In this document: positions 52,060-61,692 of the stretch, piece after piece | Layout: each line of letters begins with the position of its first letter | Numbering within the stretch: the first letter of the stretch is position 1 | Assembly: GCA_963720705.1 (NCBI GenBank) | Contig: CAVRGJ010000003.1 | Coordinates: forward strand, 62,001-126,000 | Length of the DNA: 64,000 nt | Reading direction: 5' to 3' | DNA from: DASWJZ01 sp963720705 | GTDB taxonomy: Bacteria > Pseudomonadota > Alphaproteobacteria > Rhizobiales > Afifellaceae | Translations under genes and position numbers: made by a program | Notes under the pieces: generated by a model | Database searches by the model: none | What the model saw: the letters and a program-made list of their open reading frames with translations, nothing else | What the model was told of the DNA's origin: nothing

Positions 52060-53763
52060 TCACCCAGGCGTTGTAGCGTTTTCTATCTTTAGTGTCTTGG
52101 AGAAGGTGTCGCGCAGGCCGACCGTGCGGATGAAGACGGGCTTCCCTGGCGACGCTTCGGGATCGCGGCGGAAGTAGCCCTGCCGCTCGAACTGAATCGG
52201 CGTGTCCGCGTTGGACGCAACGGCGGCGGGCTCAAGCATCGCGCCGGAAAGTACCTCGAGCGAAGTCGGATTGAGTTCGGCGGCAAAGTTGGAAGCGTCC
52301 GGGATCTGGCTCGCGAAAAGCTCATTGATAATATGGACTTCGGCTTCAACTGCGTCGACCGCCGCCACCCAATGCAGCGTCGCCTTCACCTTGCGCCCGT
52401 CGGGCGGAGTGTTGCCGCCGCGCGTCTCCGGATCGTAGGTGCAGCGGAGGGCGACGACCTCGCCCGCGGCATTCTTTTCGACCGCGCGGCATGTGATGAA
52501 GTAAGCGTAGCGCAGCCTGACCTCCCGCCCCGGCGAAAGCCGGAAATACTTCTTCGGGGGGTCCTCCATGAAGTCGTCGCGCTCGATGTAGATCTCGCGG
52601 CCGAAGCGCACCTTGCGCGAGCCGGCCTCTGAGTCCTCGGGATTGTTGATTGCGTCGAGTTCCTCGCCCTTCCCTTCCGGATAGTTCTCGATGATGACCT
52701 TGAGCGGCCGCAGCACGGCCATGCGACGGAGCGCGGTCTTGTTCAACACCTCGCGCACCGCATGATCGAACATGGCGATGTCGACGACGCTGTCGGCGCG
52801 CGCCACCCCGATCGCCTTGATGAAGTCGCGGATCGCCTCCGGCGGTATGCCGCGGCGGCGGAGCCCGGCAAGAGTCGGCATGCGCGGATCGTCCCAGCCC
52901 GAGACATGCGCGTCGCGTACAAGCTCGGTCAGCACGCGCTTCGAAAGCACGGTATGGGTGAGGTTCAGCCGCGCGAACTCGATCTGTCGCGGCCGCGACG
53001 GCACCGGCAAGTTGTCCAGGAGCCAATCGTAGAGTGGCCGGTGGTCGGCGAATTCAAGAGTGCAAAGCGAATGCGTCACGCCCTCGATCGCGTCCGACTG
53101 ACCGTGAGCGAAATCGTAGCTCGGATAGATGTGCCACTTGGTGCCGGTGCGCGGATGCGGTGCGTTCAAGATGCGGTAGAGCACGGGATCGCGCAGATTG
53201 ATGTTGCCCGAGGCCATCTCGATCTTGGCGCGCAGCACGCGCGCGCCGTTCGGGAACTCCCCGGCGCGCATGCGGCGGAAGAGATCGAGATTCTCCTCGA
53301 CGCTGCGCTCACGGAAGGGGCTGTCCTTGCCGGGCTCCGTCAGTGTGCCGCGGTTTGAGCGCATCTCCTCCTGGCTCTGGTCATCGACATAGGCCTTGCC
53401 GGTGCGAACCAGATGCTCGGCCCATTCGTAGAGCTGCTCGAAATAGTCGGAGGCGTGAAAGAGCCGCTCACCCCACTCAAAGCCGAGCCAACGCACGTCA
53501 CGCACGATCGCGTCGATATATTCCTGCTCCTCCTTGGTCGGATTGGTGTCGTCGAAGCGCAGTGAGCAATGCCCGCCGAATTCCTGCGCGACACCGAAAT
53601 TCAAGCAGATCGACTTCGCGTGGCCGATGTGGAGATAGCCGTTCGGCTCCGGCGGAAAGCGGGTGACGACCTTCCGATGGCGGCCTGCCTCGAGGTCGGC
53701 CCGGATGATATCGCGGATGAAGTCCTGCCCGGCCTCTCGGGTCGGGGCGTCGACGGCGGTCAT
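52060..53763 (-). CDS. glnS: Glutaminyl-tRNA synthetase
   Basis: GlnRS charges tRNA-Gln directly. The 567-residue protein (ATG 53763, MTAVDAPTREAG) has the class I motif RFPPEPNGYLHIGHAKSIC, DDTNP, the KMSKS-like VLSKR, NLTHTVLSKRVLTELV and the two C-terminal anticodon-binding barrels. The PPEPNGY and WDDPRMPTLAGLRRRG sequences are specific to GlnRS rather than GluRS. Most alphaproteobacteria lack this enzyme and use GluRS plus GatCAB; a separate gltX lies at 56910-58325. It sits between comEC and a c-di-GMP gene, in a segment that interrupts the usual comEC-gltX order. Confidence 0.95.
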   Translation of the reverse strand: MTAVDAPTREAGQDFIRDIIRADLEAGRHRKVVTRFPPEPNGYLHIGHAKSICLNFGVAQEFGGHCSLRFDDTNPTKEEQEYIDAIVRDVRWLGFEWGERLFHASDYFEQLYEWAEHLVRTGKAYVDDQSQEEMRSNRGTLTEPGKDSPFRERSVEENLDLFRRMRAGEFPNGARVLRAKIEMASGNINLRDPVLYRILNAPHPRTGTKWHIYPSYDFAHGQSDAIEGVTHSLCTLEFADHRPLYDWLLDNLPVPSRPRQIEFARLNLTHTVLSKRVLTELVRDAHVSGWDDPRMPTLAGLRRRGIPPEAIRDFIKAIGVARADSVVDIAMFDHAVREVLNKTALRRMAVLRPLKVIIENYPEGKGEELDAINNPEDSEAGSRKVRFGREIYIERDDFMEDPPKKYFRLSPGREVRLRYAYFITCRAVEKNAAGEVVALRCTYDPETRGGNTPPDGRKVKATLHWVAAVDAVEAEVHIINELFASQIPDASNFAAELNPTSLEVLSGAMLEPAAVASNADTPIQFERQGYFRRDPEASPGKPVFIRTVGLRDTFSKTLKIENATTPG

Positions 53764-53861
53764 TCGATGCAGCGATCTTCGGTGTCGCTGCCTATCTGGC
53801 AAATCGCGGCGGGAAAGCCAAGGGCAGCGGTCCGACCCAGCTGAACCGGCTCAGGACAGGT

Positions 53862-54293
53862 TCACGACACCGGCCGTTCGAACTCGCAGGCGAGCGTCAG
53901 CTCGATCAGGACGCTTGACGAATCCTGCGGCGAGCGGACGACGATCCGAGTGGCGCCGGTCTGCCGCTTGATCGAACCCTCGACGATATTGCCGCGCGCG
54001 CCCTCCCCCTGCGGGGAGGATCCAAAGTCGATGTCGGAGGCGGTAAGCACGATGATCGGCTGGCTGCCGACGCCGAAACCTTGCACGCGCCGCCCGACAA
54101 AATCGATGAGACCGTCCGCCATGATCCGACTACCCGGAAGCGGTTGGCCCTCTGCGATCATCGCGCCGGTGCAGGTAAGGCGCAGTCGTTCGATCGGGCT
54201 CGGGGCGTCGCTCCCGGGCAGAGCCGGTTGCGCGGCGAGCGCCATTGTCCCGACCGAGGCACAAATTCCCGCGAAAAGGAATTGCCCAAGCAT
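53862..54293 (-). CDS. Exported protein of unknown function
   Basis: The 143-residue protein has a signal peptide (ending MALA-AQ) and a compact, beta-rich remainder with two cysteines (LRLTCTGAMI near the start, LACEFERP at the end) that could form a disulfide. The pattern of an early TCTG and a late Cys resembles small exported lipocalin- or OB-like proteins, but I do not recognise the family. Confidence 0.65.
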   Translation of the reverse strand: MLGQFLFAGICASVGTMALAAQPALPGSDAPSPIERLRLTCTGAMIAEGQPLPGSRIMADGLIDFVGRRVQGFGVGSQPIIVLTASDIDFGSSPQGEGARGNIVEGSIKRQTGATRIVVRSPQDSSSVLIELTLACEFERPVS

Positions 54294-54380
54294 CGCGAAA
54301 GGCTACCACGGGATCGATGTCGAGGCTCGCTGCAGCGCAGCGGGGGCGGTCATGATGTTTCCCCCACGCCTCTCGCGACG

Positions 54381-56276
54381 CTAGGCGACATAGCGACGGG
54401 GGGCAGCTTCCGCGCTCGGACGCGGCAGCGCCTGCGCTTCTTGAAGAAGACGGCGCGCCGTCTCCTCGAACGAAGCGGCGGGATGGTAGAGGAACCCCTG
54501 CCCGAGGACGCAACCGAGCGCCTGCAGCTTCTCAGCCTGCTCCACCGTCTCGACGCCCTCGGCCACGATCCGCATGCCGAGCCTCGTGGCGATGTCGATC
54601 AGCGCCGCGACGATGACGCCGCCGGCCGTTTCGCCGACAAGTCGATCCACGAAGCACTTGTCGATCTTGATGATGTCGACGGGGAAGGTCAGCAAGTGGG
54701 TGAGAGACGCGTAACCGGTGCCGAAATCATCGAGCGCGACACGCAGCCCCATGGAGCGCAGGCGCTCGACGGCTGGTGCGACAACCTTGTCGCAAGCGCC
54801 GACGAAAACAGTCTCGGTCACCTCCAGGATGACATGGTCGAGGGGCACCTTCACGGCGCTGAAGGCGCCGATGATGCGCGCGGCGAGATCGTCGCACTGA
54901 AAATCGGCCATCGATACGTTCACGCCGACATGCTGGAAGGGGATGCCGAGGTCGATCCAGGCGCGAACGTCTGCCGCGACGCGCTTCAGCATAACGTCGG
55001 TCAGTCGGCGGGCGATACGCGGCTCGTCCAGCGCTTCCTGGAAATACCCGGCGGCCACCACTCCGCCATCCTCGGTCACCAGCCGCGCAAGCGCTTCTAG
55101 GCCGACGATTTCCTTGGTATCGAGGCGCACAACGGGCTGGTAATGCGCGGCGATGCGTCCCTCGTTCAGCCCGGCCTCCAACTCGCCGATGCGCTGCATG
55201 CGCCGCGTCATCGCCGCGCGGAGCGGCGCGCTATATTCGATGAACCGCCCGCGCCCGCTCTCCTTCGAGTTGTAGAGAGCAAGGTCGGCGTTTTGCCGAA
55301 GCGTATCGATATCCCTGCCGTCGCGGCCGTAGAGCGCTCCGCCGATCGTGACATGCGGGACGATCGTGTGCCCTTCCGCCGTGAACGGCGTTTCCATGCC
55401 CGCCAGGACCCGCTCGGCCGACCGGCGCAGCCCTCCCGGCCGCTGGCAATCGCCGAGAATTGCCACGAACTCGTCGCCGCCGATCCGGCATGCTGTCCCC
55501 GGCCAGGCCGTCTCTGCAATTCTGCGCGCGACCTGCCGGATCAGCTCGTCGCCGACCGCGTGTCCGAGCGTGTCGTTGGTGATCTTCAGATTGTCGATGT
55601 CGATCAGGAGAAGACCGAGTCCTTCCGGCGATTCCTCGATCTTCTGCCGCATGAGCGTATCGGCATGGAAGCGGTTCGGCAGGCCGGTCAGAGTGTCGTA
55701 AAACGCAAGCTCGTGGTTTCTTGCGTGGATTTCCATCTGTTCAAGCGCGATGGCGCAGATGTGGACGCAGGTATCGACCGCGCGCCGCTCGACCTCGCTC
55801 GGTCCCCGCTTGGTCCGGTAGTACAGGGCAAAGGTGCCGATCACCCGCCCGGCGCGCGCCTTGATCGGGGTTGACCAGCAAGCCTTCAGTCCCAGCGGCT
55901 CGACCAGTGCCCAATAGTCCTTCCACAGCGGATCGGTGCTGATATCGTCGACGAGCACCGGCTCGCCCCGGAACGCCGCCGTCCCGCACGAGCCGGCCGC
56001 CGGGCCGATGGATAAGCCGTCCAGCGCTGCCGAATAGCTCGCAGGAAGGCTCGGCGCGGCAACCGGATGGACACGGCCTTCTTTATCCACGGAGAGGACG
56101 GAGCAGATCGCTTCGGGCGCAACCGCTTCGATGCGGCGGCACAGCGCGTCGGTGACCACCCGCAGCGGCTCGCCGTAAGCGATCATCTCCAGAACCTCGT
56201 TCTGGATTACCTGCAATCGGTCGTCGTTTGCGGAAAACGTCATCCGATGCCCGCGGGATCGAGGATCGACATCCAT
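54381..56276 (-). CDS. GAF-GGDEF-EAL cyclic-di-GMP enzyme
   Basis: The 631-residue soluble protein has a GAF sensor (about residues 35-180), a GGDEF domain with intact RIGGDEFVAIL, and an EAL domain with GLEALARL, GVNVSM, ILEVTETVF, ALDDFGTGYASL, IIKIDKCFV and AEGVET. Both catalytic sites appear complete, so it could make or break c-di-GMP depending on the GAF ligand. No RxxD inhibitory site precedes GGDEF. The start at 56276 is uncertain; ATG 56243 (MTFSANDDRLQV) is an alternative. Confidence 0.93.
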   Translation of the reverse strand: MDVDPRSRGHRMTFSANDDRLQVIQNEVLEMIAYGEPLRVVTDALCRRIEAVAPEAICSVLSVDKEGRVHPVAAPSLPASYSAALDGLSIGPAAGSCGTAAFRGEPVLVDDISTDPLWKDYWALVEPLGLKACWSTPIKARAGRVIGTFALYYRTKRGPSEVERRAVDTCVHICAIALEQMEIHARNHELAFYDTLTGLPNRFHADTLMRQKIEESPEGLGLLLIDIDNLKITNDTLGHAVGDELIRQVARRIAETAWPGTACRIGGDEFVAILGDCQRPGGLRRSAERVLAGMETPFTAEGHTIVPHVTIGGALYGRDGRDIDTLRQNADLALYNSKESGRGRFIEYSAPLRAAMTRRMQRIGELEAGLNEGRIAAHYQPVVRLDTKEIVGLEALARLVTEDGGVVAAGYFQEALDEPRIARRLTDVMLKRVAADVRAWIDLGIPFQHVGVNVSMADFQCDDLAARIIGAFSAVKVPLDHVILEVTETVFVGACDKVVAPAVERLRSMGLRVALDDFGTGYASLTHLLTFPVDIIKIDKCFVDRLVGETAGGVIVAALIDIATRLGMRIVAEGVETVEQAEKLQALGCVLGQGFLYHPAASFEETARRLLQEAQALPRPSAEAAPRRYVA

Positions 56277-56428
56277 CCCGCCGAAGTCTCACCATTCCAT
56301 TTGCCAGTTGCTTCAATTTTGATTTTCTCGCTCAGCGGGCGGTCATGGCCTAGCCAAAGAGAACCTATCCTTGCTGTCTGTCATTATTTAACATATGTTT
56401 TAAATACAAATTCGTGGGGAGATATGCC

Positions 56429-56815
56429 GTGCAAGAGATCACCGCGAACGTGAATTGGCTCGCCGTCGTCCTCGGCGCGGTTCTGTCGTTTCTGCTTGGT
56501 TGGCTCTGGTACTCGCCGGCGCTGTTCGGCAAGAAATGGGCCGAGGGCGTCGGCGTTGAGCTTGGCGGCGCGAGCGCCATGCCGATCGGGGCGATGGTTG
56601 CGCAGATCGTCGGCATAGTCCTGCTCGCGTGGCTCTTCGGCGTGACGGCGGCTAAGGACGCGCTGTTGACCATCATCCTGGTCGTGCTGACGGTCGCGGC
56701 CTTCATCGTCTCAAGCGGCATGTTCGCCAAGAAGAGCACGTACGCGATCTACACCGAGGCTGGGTATATCATCGCGATGGCAGTCGTCATGTTCGTCGTG
56801 CAAGCCATCTTGTAA
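56429..56815 (+). CDS. DUF1761-family membrane protein
   Basis: The 128-residue protein starts at GTG 56429 (VQEITANVNWLAV) behind GGGGAGA and has four membrane helices. NVNWLAVVLGAVLSFLLGWLWYSP and LFGKKWAEG match DUF1761, whose function is unknown. The AT-rich region before it (56375-56415), with palindrome AACATATGTT, probably holds its promoter, divergent from the GGDEF-EAL gene. Confidence 0.82.
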   Translation: MQEITANVNWLAVVLGAVLSFLLGWLWYSPALFGKKWAEGVGVELGGASAMPIGAMVAQIVGIVLLAWLFGVTAAKDALLTIILVVLTVAAFIVSSGMFAKKSTYAIYTEAGYIIAMAVVMFVVQAIL

Positions 56816-56909
56816 AGGCGCTCGCGGTCGGCGGAGGCCACCGCTCCGACGGGCTACGCTCGCTCGCTTCCACGTGATACACGGGCGTCCAATCGGACCG
56901 CCCCTGCCA

Positions 56910-58325
56910 ATGCCCGCTTCCGTCGTCACCCGCTTCGCCCCCTCCCCGACCGGATTTCTCCACATCGGCGGGGCGCGGACCGCGCTCTTCAATTGGCTCT
57001 ATGCGAAGCACACCGGCGGCAAGATGCTGCTGCGGATCGAGGACACCGACCGTGAGCGTTCGACCGACGCGGCGATCGCCGCGATCCTCGACGGTCTGAC
57101 CTGGCTCGGACTGAATTGGGACGGCGAAGCGATCCACCAATTCGCGCGCGCCGCCAGGCACCGCGAGATCGCCGAGGAACTGGTGCGGCGCGGCAAGGCC
57201 TACCGCGCCTACGAGACGCCGGAAGAGCTTGCGGCGATGCGCGACAAGGCGCGGGCCGGAGGCGGGTTTGCGCGCTACAACGGCTACTGGCGCGACCGCG
57301 ACCCCAGTGAAGCGCCTGCGGGAGTACCGTCCGTCATCCGCATCAAGGCGCCGCTCGACGGCGAAACGGTGATCCACGACCACGTGCAGGGCCGCGTCGC
57401 GTTCCCGAACAAGGATCTCGACGACTTCATCCTTCTGCGTTCCGACGGCACGCCGACCTACATGCATGCCGTCGTCGTCGACGACCACGATATGGGCATC
57501 ACGCATGTCATCCGCGGCGACGACCATTTGACCAATGCCGGGCGGCAGACGATCATCTACCAGGCGATGGGCTGGCCGATTCCCGAATGGGCGCACCTCC
57601 CTCTGATCCACGGGCCGGACGGCGCCAAGCTTTCCAAGCGCCACGGCGCACTCGGCGTCGATGCTTATCGCGCCATGGGGTATCTCCCGGAGGCGCTTAG
57701 GAATTATCTCGCGCGGCTCGGATGGTCACATGGCGACGTCGAGATCTTCTCCAGCACGCAGGCCGCGGGATGGTTCGAGCTTTCCGCCATCAACAAGGCC
57801 GCGGCGCGCTTCGACTTCGAGCGGCTCAGGAACCTGAACGGCCACTATATCCGCGAGACACCCGACGCGGAGCTCTTGAAGCGGCTCGAAGCAATACTTC
57901 CGGAGATCGACGGTGGGCAGGCATTTGCCGCGAAGCTCGATCAGGTCCGCCCCGCGTTGCTTGCGCTGATGCCGGCGCTGAAGGAACGGGCGAAGACCCT
58001 GGTCGAGCTTGCGCATTCGGCGGCATTCCTGGTCTCGGAACGTCCACTGAAGCTCGACGAGAAGGCAACCGCTTTGCTCGATGCCGAGGCGCGCTCGCGC
58101 CTCGGGCGGCTTGCCAACGCGCTCGCAGCGGCCGCCTGGGATGCAGATGCACTTGAGGGCGCCGTTCGCGCTTTCGCCGACGCTGAGGGCGTGAAGCTCG
58201 GCAAGGTGGCACAGCCGCTTCGCGCCGCGCTGACAGGAAGCGCGGCCTCTCCGCCGATCTTCGACGTTCTCGTCGCGCTCGGCCGCGAAGAAAGTCTGGG
58301 GCGGATCCGGGATCAGGCAGCGTAG
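56910..58325 (+). CDS. gltX: Glutamyl-tRNA synthetase
   Basis: GluRS charges tRNA-Glu. The 471-residue protein (ATG 56910) has VTRFAPSPTGFLHIGGARTALFN with the HIGG motif, RIEDTDRERST, IKAPLDGETVIHDHVQGRV, TYMHAVVVDDHDMGITHVIRG, and KLSKRHG. Because glnS is also present in the window, this enzyme may charge only tRNA-Glu. In this group a gltA gene usually follows, but here the next gene is lpxB on the opposite strand. Confidence 0.96.
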   Translation: MPASVVTRFAPSPTGFLHIGGARTALFNWLYAKHTGGKMLLRIEDTDRERSTDAAIAAILDGLTWLGLNWDGEAIHQFARAARHREIAEELVRRGKAYRAYETPEELAAMRDKARAGGGFARYNGYWRDRDPSEAPAGVPSVIRIKAPLDGETVIHDHVQGRVAFPNKDLDDFILLRSDGTPTYMHAVVVDDHDMGITHVIRGDDHLTNAGRQTIIYQAMGWPIPEWAHLPLIHGPDGAKLSKRHGALGVDAYRAMGYLPEALRNYLARLGWSHGDVEIFSSTQAAGWFELSAINKAAARFDFERLRNLNGHYIRETPDAELLKRLEAILPEIDGGQAFAAKLDQVRPALLALMPALKERAKTLVELAHSAAFLVSERPLKLDEKATALLDAEARSRLGRLANALAAAAWDADALEGAVRAFADAEGVKLGKVAQPLRAALTGSAASPPIFDVLVALGREESLGRIRDQAA

Positions 58326-58330
58326 GCGGG

Positions 58331-59527
58331 TTACGCCGTCTCTCCGCGGAGCCGCCTCTCCCGCCGACCCGCCCCGTGTTCCGCCGCCTCAATCACGATC
58401 GCAGCCGCCTTGTCGCTCGGGAGCGCGCCGTCCGGAAGCGCGGTCATCGCCGCCATACGCTGAAGCGCCTCGACCTGCGCCCGCCGCTTCTCGCTTTCGG
58501 AGAGAAGCGCCAGCGTTTCGCGCGCCAGAACTTCGGGCGGGCCGTCGTCGTCGATGAACTCCGGCACCGCGTTCTCGCCGAGCACGAGATTGGTGAGGAC
58601 AATCGACTGCCCTTTGATAAACGGCTTCAAGAGCCGCACGACCGGGTCGACGCGGTATGCGACGACCATCGGAACGCCGGCGAGCCCGAGCTCCAACGTC
58701 ACGGTTCCCGATGCCGCAAGCGCCGCATGCGCGCGCCGAAAGGCAGCGAATTTCTCCGCCTCGCCGAGCACGATCTTCGGCCGCACCGGCCACGCTGCGG
58801 CGCGTGCGGCGATCTCGTCGGCAAGATGCGAGACGGCCGGCAGCAGTACCTCGACGTCCGGCCGTGCCGCGGCGATCTTCGCAAGTGCCTCGCCGAACGG
58901 CGGCATCAGCCTGTCGATCTCCGTCCGTCGGCTGCCGGGAAGTACCAGGAGCAAAGGTCGCTCGCCGAGCGGTCCCCGTTCGCCCGGAGCCGGCTGCAGC
59001 TCGTCGAGCCGCTCGACGAGCGGATGTCCGACATAGGTGCAGGGCGGGCCTCCAAGCCGGCGATGCGCTTCCGGTTCAAACGGCAGAAGCGCCAGCACGT
59101 GATCGACGTAGCGCGTCATCCTCCGTGCCCGGTAGGCGCGCCAAGCCCAAACCGTCGGCGATACGTAGTCGATGATCGGAAGGTCCGGCCGCCGCTGCGC
59201 CACGCGCCGCGCCACCGCGTGGGTCAGGTCAGGGCTGTCGATGATGACGAGTGCGTCCGGCTCCGCGGCGATCACCGCGGCAACCGTCTGGTGCACGCGG
59301 CGAACGATCCGCGGCAGGTGCGCGACGATCGCCCCAAGTCCCATCACAGCGACATCGGAAATCGGAAAGAGGCTCGTCATGCCGCGCTCCCGCATCCGCT
59401 CGCCGGCAAGTCCCATGAAGGTCGCGTCGGGACGCATGCGGCGCAGCGCGTCGATCAGCCCTGCGCCGAGTTGGTCGCCCAATTCCTCACCGACGACCAG
59501 CGCGATGCGGAGCCGGCGCTCAACCAT
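58331..59527 (-). CDS. lpxB: Lipid-A-disaccharide synthase
   Basis: LpxB joins UDP-2,3-diacylglucosamine and lipid X to form the lipid A disaccharide. The 398-residue glycosyltransferase has LRIALVVGEELGDQLGA, FMGLAGERM, ISDVAVMGLGAIVAHLPRI, IDYVSPTVWAWRAYRA, LALLPFEPE, YVGHPLVERL and LVLPGSRRTEI, all family hallmarks. It overlaps lpxI by eight bases, the last gene of the bamA-to-lpxB operon. Confidence 0.97.
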   Translation of the reverse strand: MVERRLRIALVVGEELGDQLGAGLIDALRRMRPDATFMGLAGERMRERGMTSLFPISDVAVMGLGAIVAHLPRIVRRVHQTVAAVIAAEPDALVIIDSPDLTHAVARRVAQRRPDLPIIDYVSPTVWAWRAYRARRMTRYVDHVLALLPFEPEAHRRLGGPPCTYVGHPLVERLDELQPAPGERGPLGERPLLLVLPGSRRTEIDRLMPPFGEALAKIAAARPDVEVLLPAVSHLADEIAARAAAWPVRPKIVLGEAEKFAAFRRAHAALAASGTVTLELGLAGVPMVVAYRVDPVVRLLKPFIKGQSIVLTNLVLGENAVPEFIDDDGPPEVLARETLALLSESEKRRAQVEALQRMAAMTALPDGALPSDKAAAIVIEAAEHGAGRRERRLRGETA

Positions 59528-60383
59528 GCCCGAGTTTCGACGAGCTCAGGCCCAGGAGGAACAGACCGGCGCGGCGGAATGCATCGATCGTCTCATCGCG
59601 GCCGACGAGCATCGTGCGGCCGGCCTCGGCGGCGACGCCGGCAAGACCTGCGCGCCTCGCGTGATCCGCCGTGGTCGGGCCGACCGTCGGCAAATCGTGG
59701 CGCCCGTCTTGTTTCGCCTTCAGGCATTTGACCAGAACGCCGCCCATCTCGCTGCCCGGGCCAGCGCGGCGAAGCAGTGCGACCCGCTCAAGCAGCGCGT
59801 CGGTTCCCGCCGCGTCCTCTACCGCAACGACACGGCCGCCGATCGCGACGGCACCTTGCGCGATGTCGAGGCGCCCCACCTCGCGCGCCGCTGCGACCGC
59901 GGCCGCGATGTCCTCCTCCGACTGTTGCGACACTGAGCCCACCTGGCAGCCTTCGGCGAGCCCGAGATCGGGCGCGACCGCAAGCGGGCTGACGACGCGC
60001 ACACCCTTCTCCTCGATGAGCTTGGCGACGCCAGAGAGAAGGTCGTTGTCGCGCCGCGTCATCAGCTGCACGATGCGGGGGATCAGCTTCACGGCGCCGA
60101 AGTCGGGCCGCAGCGTGCGGTAGTCGGGCCGCCGCGTGATCGTGCCGATCAGCACCGCCTCGCGGCAGCCGCTCTCTTCCCACAGGCGGAGCAGGCGTCC
60201 GATCTCGCCCCAGCGCACGGTGTGGACGGGCGCCGGCGCGAAAGCCGCGGGCTCGGCTTCGCCGGCGATCGCGAACACGATCGGCGCGCGGCCCTCACGC
60301 AGCGCCGCGGCGGCGACGAGCTGCGGCAACCTGCCTCCGCCCGCAAGGATTGCGATCGGACTCGCCGCAGCGGTACCGCTCAT
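59520..60383 (-). CDS. lpxI: UDP-2,3-diacylglucosamine pyrophosphatase LpxI
   Basis: LpxI (DUF1009) hydrolyses UDP-2,3-diacylglucosamine and stands in for LpxH in alphaproteobacteria. The 287-residue protein has IAILAGGGRLPQLVAAAA, WGEIGRLLRLW, AVLIGTITRRPDYRTLRPD, DIAQGAVAIGGRVVAVEDAAGTDALLERV, LPTVGPTTADHA and a C-terminal REE-like half. It lies between lpxA and lpxB as expected. It starts five bases after lpxA stops. Confidence 0.96.
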   Translation of the reverse strand: MSGTAAASPIAILAGGGRLPQLVAAAALREGRAPIVFAIAGEAEPAAFAPAPVHTVRWGEIGRLLRLWEESGCREAVLIGTITRRPDYRTLRPDFGAVKLIPRIVQLMTRRDNDLLSGVAKLIEEKGVRVVSPLAVAPDLGLAEGCQVGSVSQQSEEDIAAAVAAAREVGRLDIAQGAVAIGGRVVAVEDAAGTDALLERVALLRRAGPGSEMGGVLVKCLKAKQDGRHDLPTVGPTTADHARRAGLAGVAAEAGRTMLVGRDETIDAFRRAGLFLLGLSSSKLGHG

Positions 60384-60388
60384 CGCAA

Positions 60389-61192
60389 TCAGGCCCCCGC
60401 GTTGCGCACACGCGGCGTGCAGATCGCGCGGTCTCCGCCCGCCCGGATGAAATCGACGATCTTTTTCACGTTCTCGTCGCCGACGAATTCCTGCTCGACG
60501 TCGGCCAGGCGCTCCTTCAGCGTGCCCTCGGGCCCGAACAGCATTCGATAAGCCCGCCGCAGCTGGTGGACCGCTTCACGCGAGAAGCCGCGGCGGCTCA
60601 GGCCCACGATGTTAAGCCCCCCGAGCTCCGCACGGTTGCCAAGCGCAGAGCCAAACGGGATGACATCGTTCTCTACGCCCGACATCCCTCCGACGAAGCC
60701 GCTCTCGCCAATCCTCACATATTGGTGCACGGCGGAGAGGCCGCCGAGGATTGCGTAGTCGTCGATGCGGCAGTGCCCGCCGAGGGTCGCGTGGTTGACC
60801 AGGATGACGTGGTTCCCGATGGTGCAATCGTGCGCCACGTGCGAGCCGACGAGAAGCAGGCAATCGTCGCCGATCGTTGTCAGCAAGCCGCCGCCTTCGG
60901 TGCCGGGGTTGATCGTCACATGCTCGCGGATGACGCAGTGCTTGCCGATCTTCAGCCGGCTCGTCTCGCCTTTGTACTTCCGGTCCTGCGGCGGCAGCCC
61001 GACGCTTGCGAACGGGAAAATCTCGGTACCGGCGCCAATCGTCGTATGTCCGCCGACCACAACGTGAGGATGGATCTTGACCCCCTCGCCGAGCCGCACG
61101 CCGGAGCCGACAATCGAATAGGGGCCGATGGCGGCCCCTTCCGCCAACTCCGCTCCCTCCTCGACAATCGCGGTCGAATGAACGTCAGCCAA
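60389..61192 (-). CDS. lpxA: UDP-N-acetylglucosamine acyltransferase LpxA
   Basis: LpxA transfers a 3-hydroxyacyl chain to UDP-GlcNAc in the first step of lipid A synthesis. The 267-residue protein has hexapeptide repeats (left-handed beta helix), the start VHSTAIVEEGAELAEGAAIGPY, VGGHTTIGAG, IREHVTINPGTEGGG, the catalytic His region GSHVAHDCTIGNHVI and the C-terminal helical part. Length is normal. Confidence 0.97.
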   Translation of the reverse strand: MADVHSTAIVEEGAELAEGAAIGPYSIVGSGVRLGEGVKIHPHVVVGGHTTIGAGTEIFPFASVGLPPQDRKYKGETSRLKIGKHCVIREHVTINPGTEGGGLLTTIGDDCLLLVGSHVAHDCTIGNHVILVNHATLGGHCRIDDYAILGGLSAVHQYVRIGESGFVGGMSGVENDVIPFGSALGNRAELGGLNIVGLSRRGFSREAVHQLRRAYRMLFGPEGTLKERLADVEQEFVGDENVKKIVDFIRAGGDRAICTPRVRNAGA

Positions 61193-61194
61193 GG

Positions 61195-61659
61195 TCAGCT
61201 ATCCACCAGCATGGCGCTCACTTCCGCTTCCGCGACCTTGGCACCCTCTACGCGCGCCTCAGCGGCGAACTTCCAGATGTTGGTGCGACGGCGGATTTTG
61301 CGGACGTGATACTCGACCGTGTCCCCCGGAATGACCGGCTTGCGGAACTTGGCGTTGTCGATGGTCATGAAGTAGACGAGCTTCGCCGGGCCCGAAAGCG
61401 TCTGCGACAAGATACACAGCGCGCCGGCGGTCTGCGCCATCCCTTCAATGAGAAGCACGCCCGGCATCACCGGGTGGCCGGGAAAGTGGCCCTGGAAATG
61501 CGGCTCGTTGTAGGTCACGTTCTTGATGCCGACGCAGGATTCATCGCCGTTGATATCGCGGATCCGGTCCACCATCAGGAACGGATAGCGATGCGGCAGC
61601 GCCTGCATGATCTTGCTGATGTCAGCCGCCTCAAGCGTCCTGATCTCATCCATCTGCAA
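61195..61659 (-). CDS. fabZ: 3-hydroxyacyl-[acyl-carrier-protein] dehydratase FabZ
   Basis: FabZ dehydrates 3-hydroxyacyl-ACP and so balances fatty acid and lipid A synthesis. The 154-residue hot-dog protein has LPHRYPFLMVDRI, the catalytic His in HFPGHPVMPGVL and Glu in LIEGMAQTAG, and KFRKPVIPGDTVEYHV. It lies three bases before lpxA and after lpxD, the standard place. Confidence 0.97.
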   Translation of the reverse strand: MQMDEIRTLEAADISKIMQALPHRYPFLMVDRIRDINGDESCVGIKNVTYNEPHFQGHFPGHPVMPGVLLIEGMAQTAGALCILSQTLSGPAKLVYFMTIDNAKFRKPVIPGDTVEYHVRKIRRRTNIWKFAAEARVEGAKVAEAEVSAMLVDS

Positions 61660-61692
61660 ATCGCTCCCGGCGGGCCCTGGTGCGTCCCGTTT

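Noticed and set aside
56390..56399. AACATATGTT palindrome as a defined operator
   Set aside because: A single ten-base AT palindrome in a promoter-like stretch is too weak to assign to a regulator.
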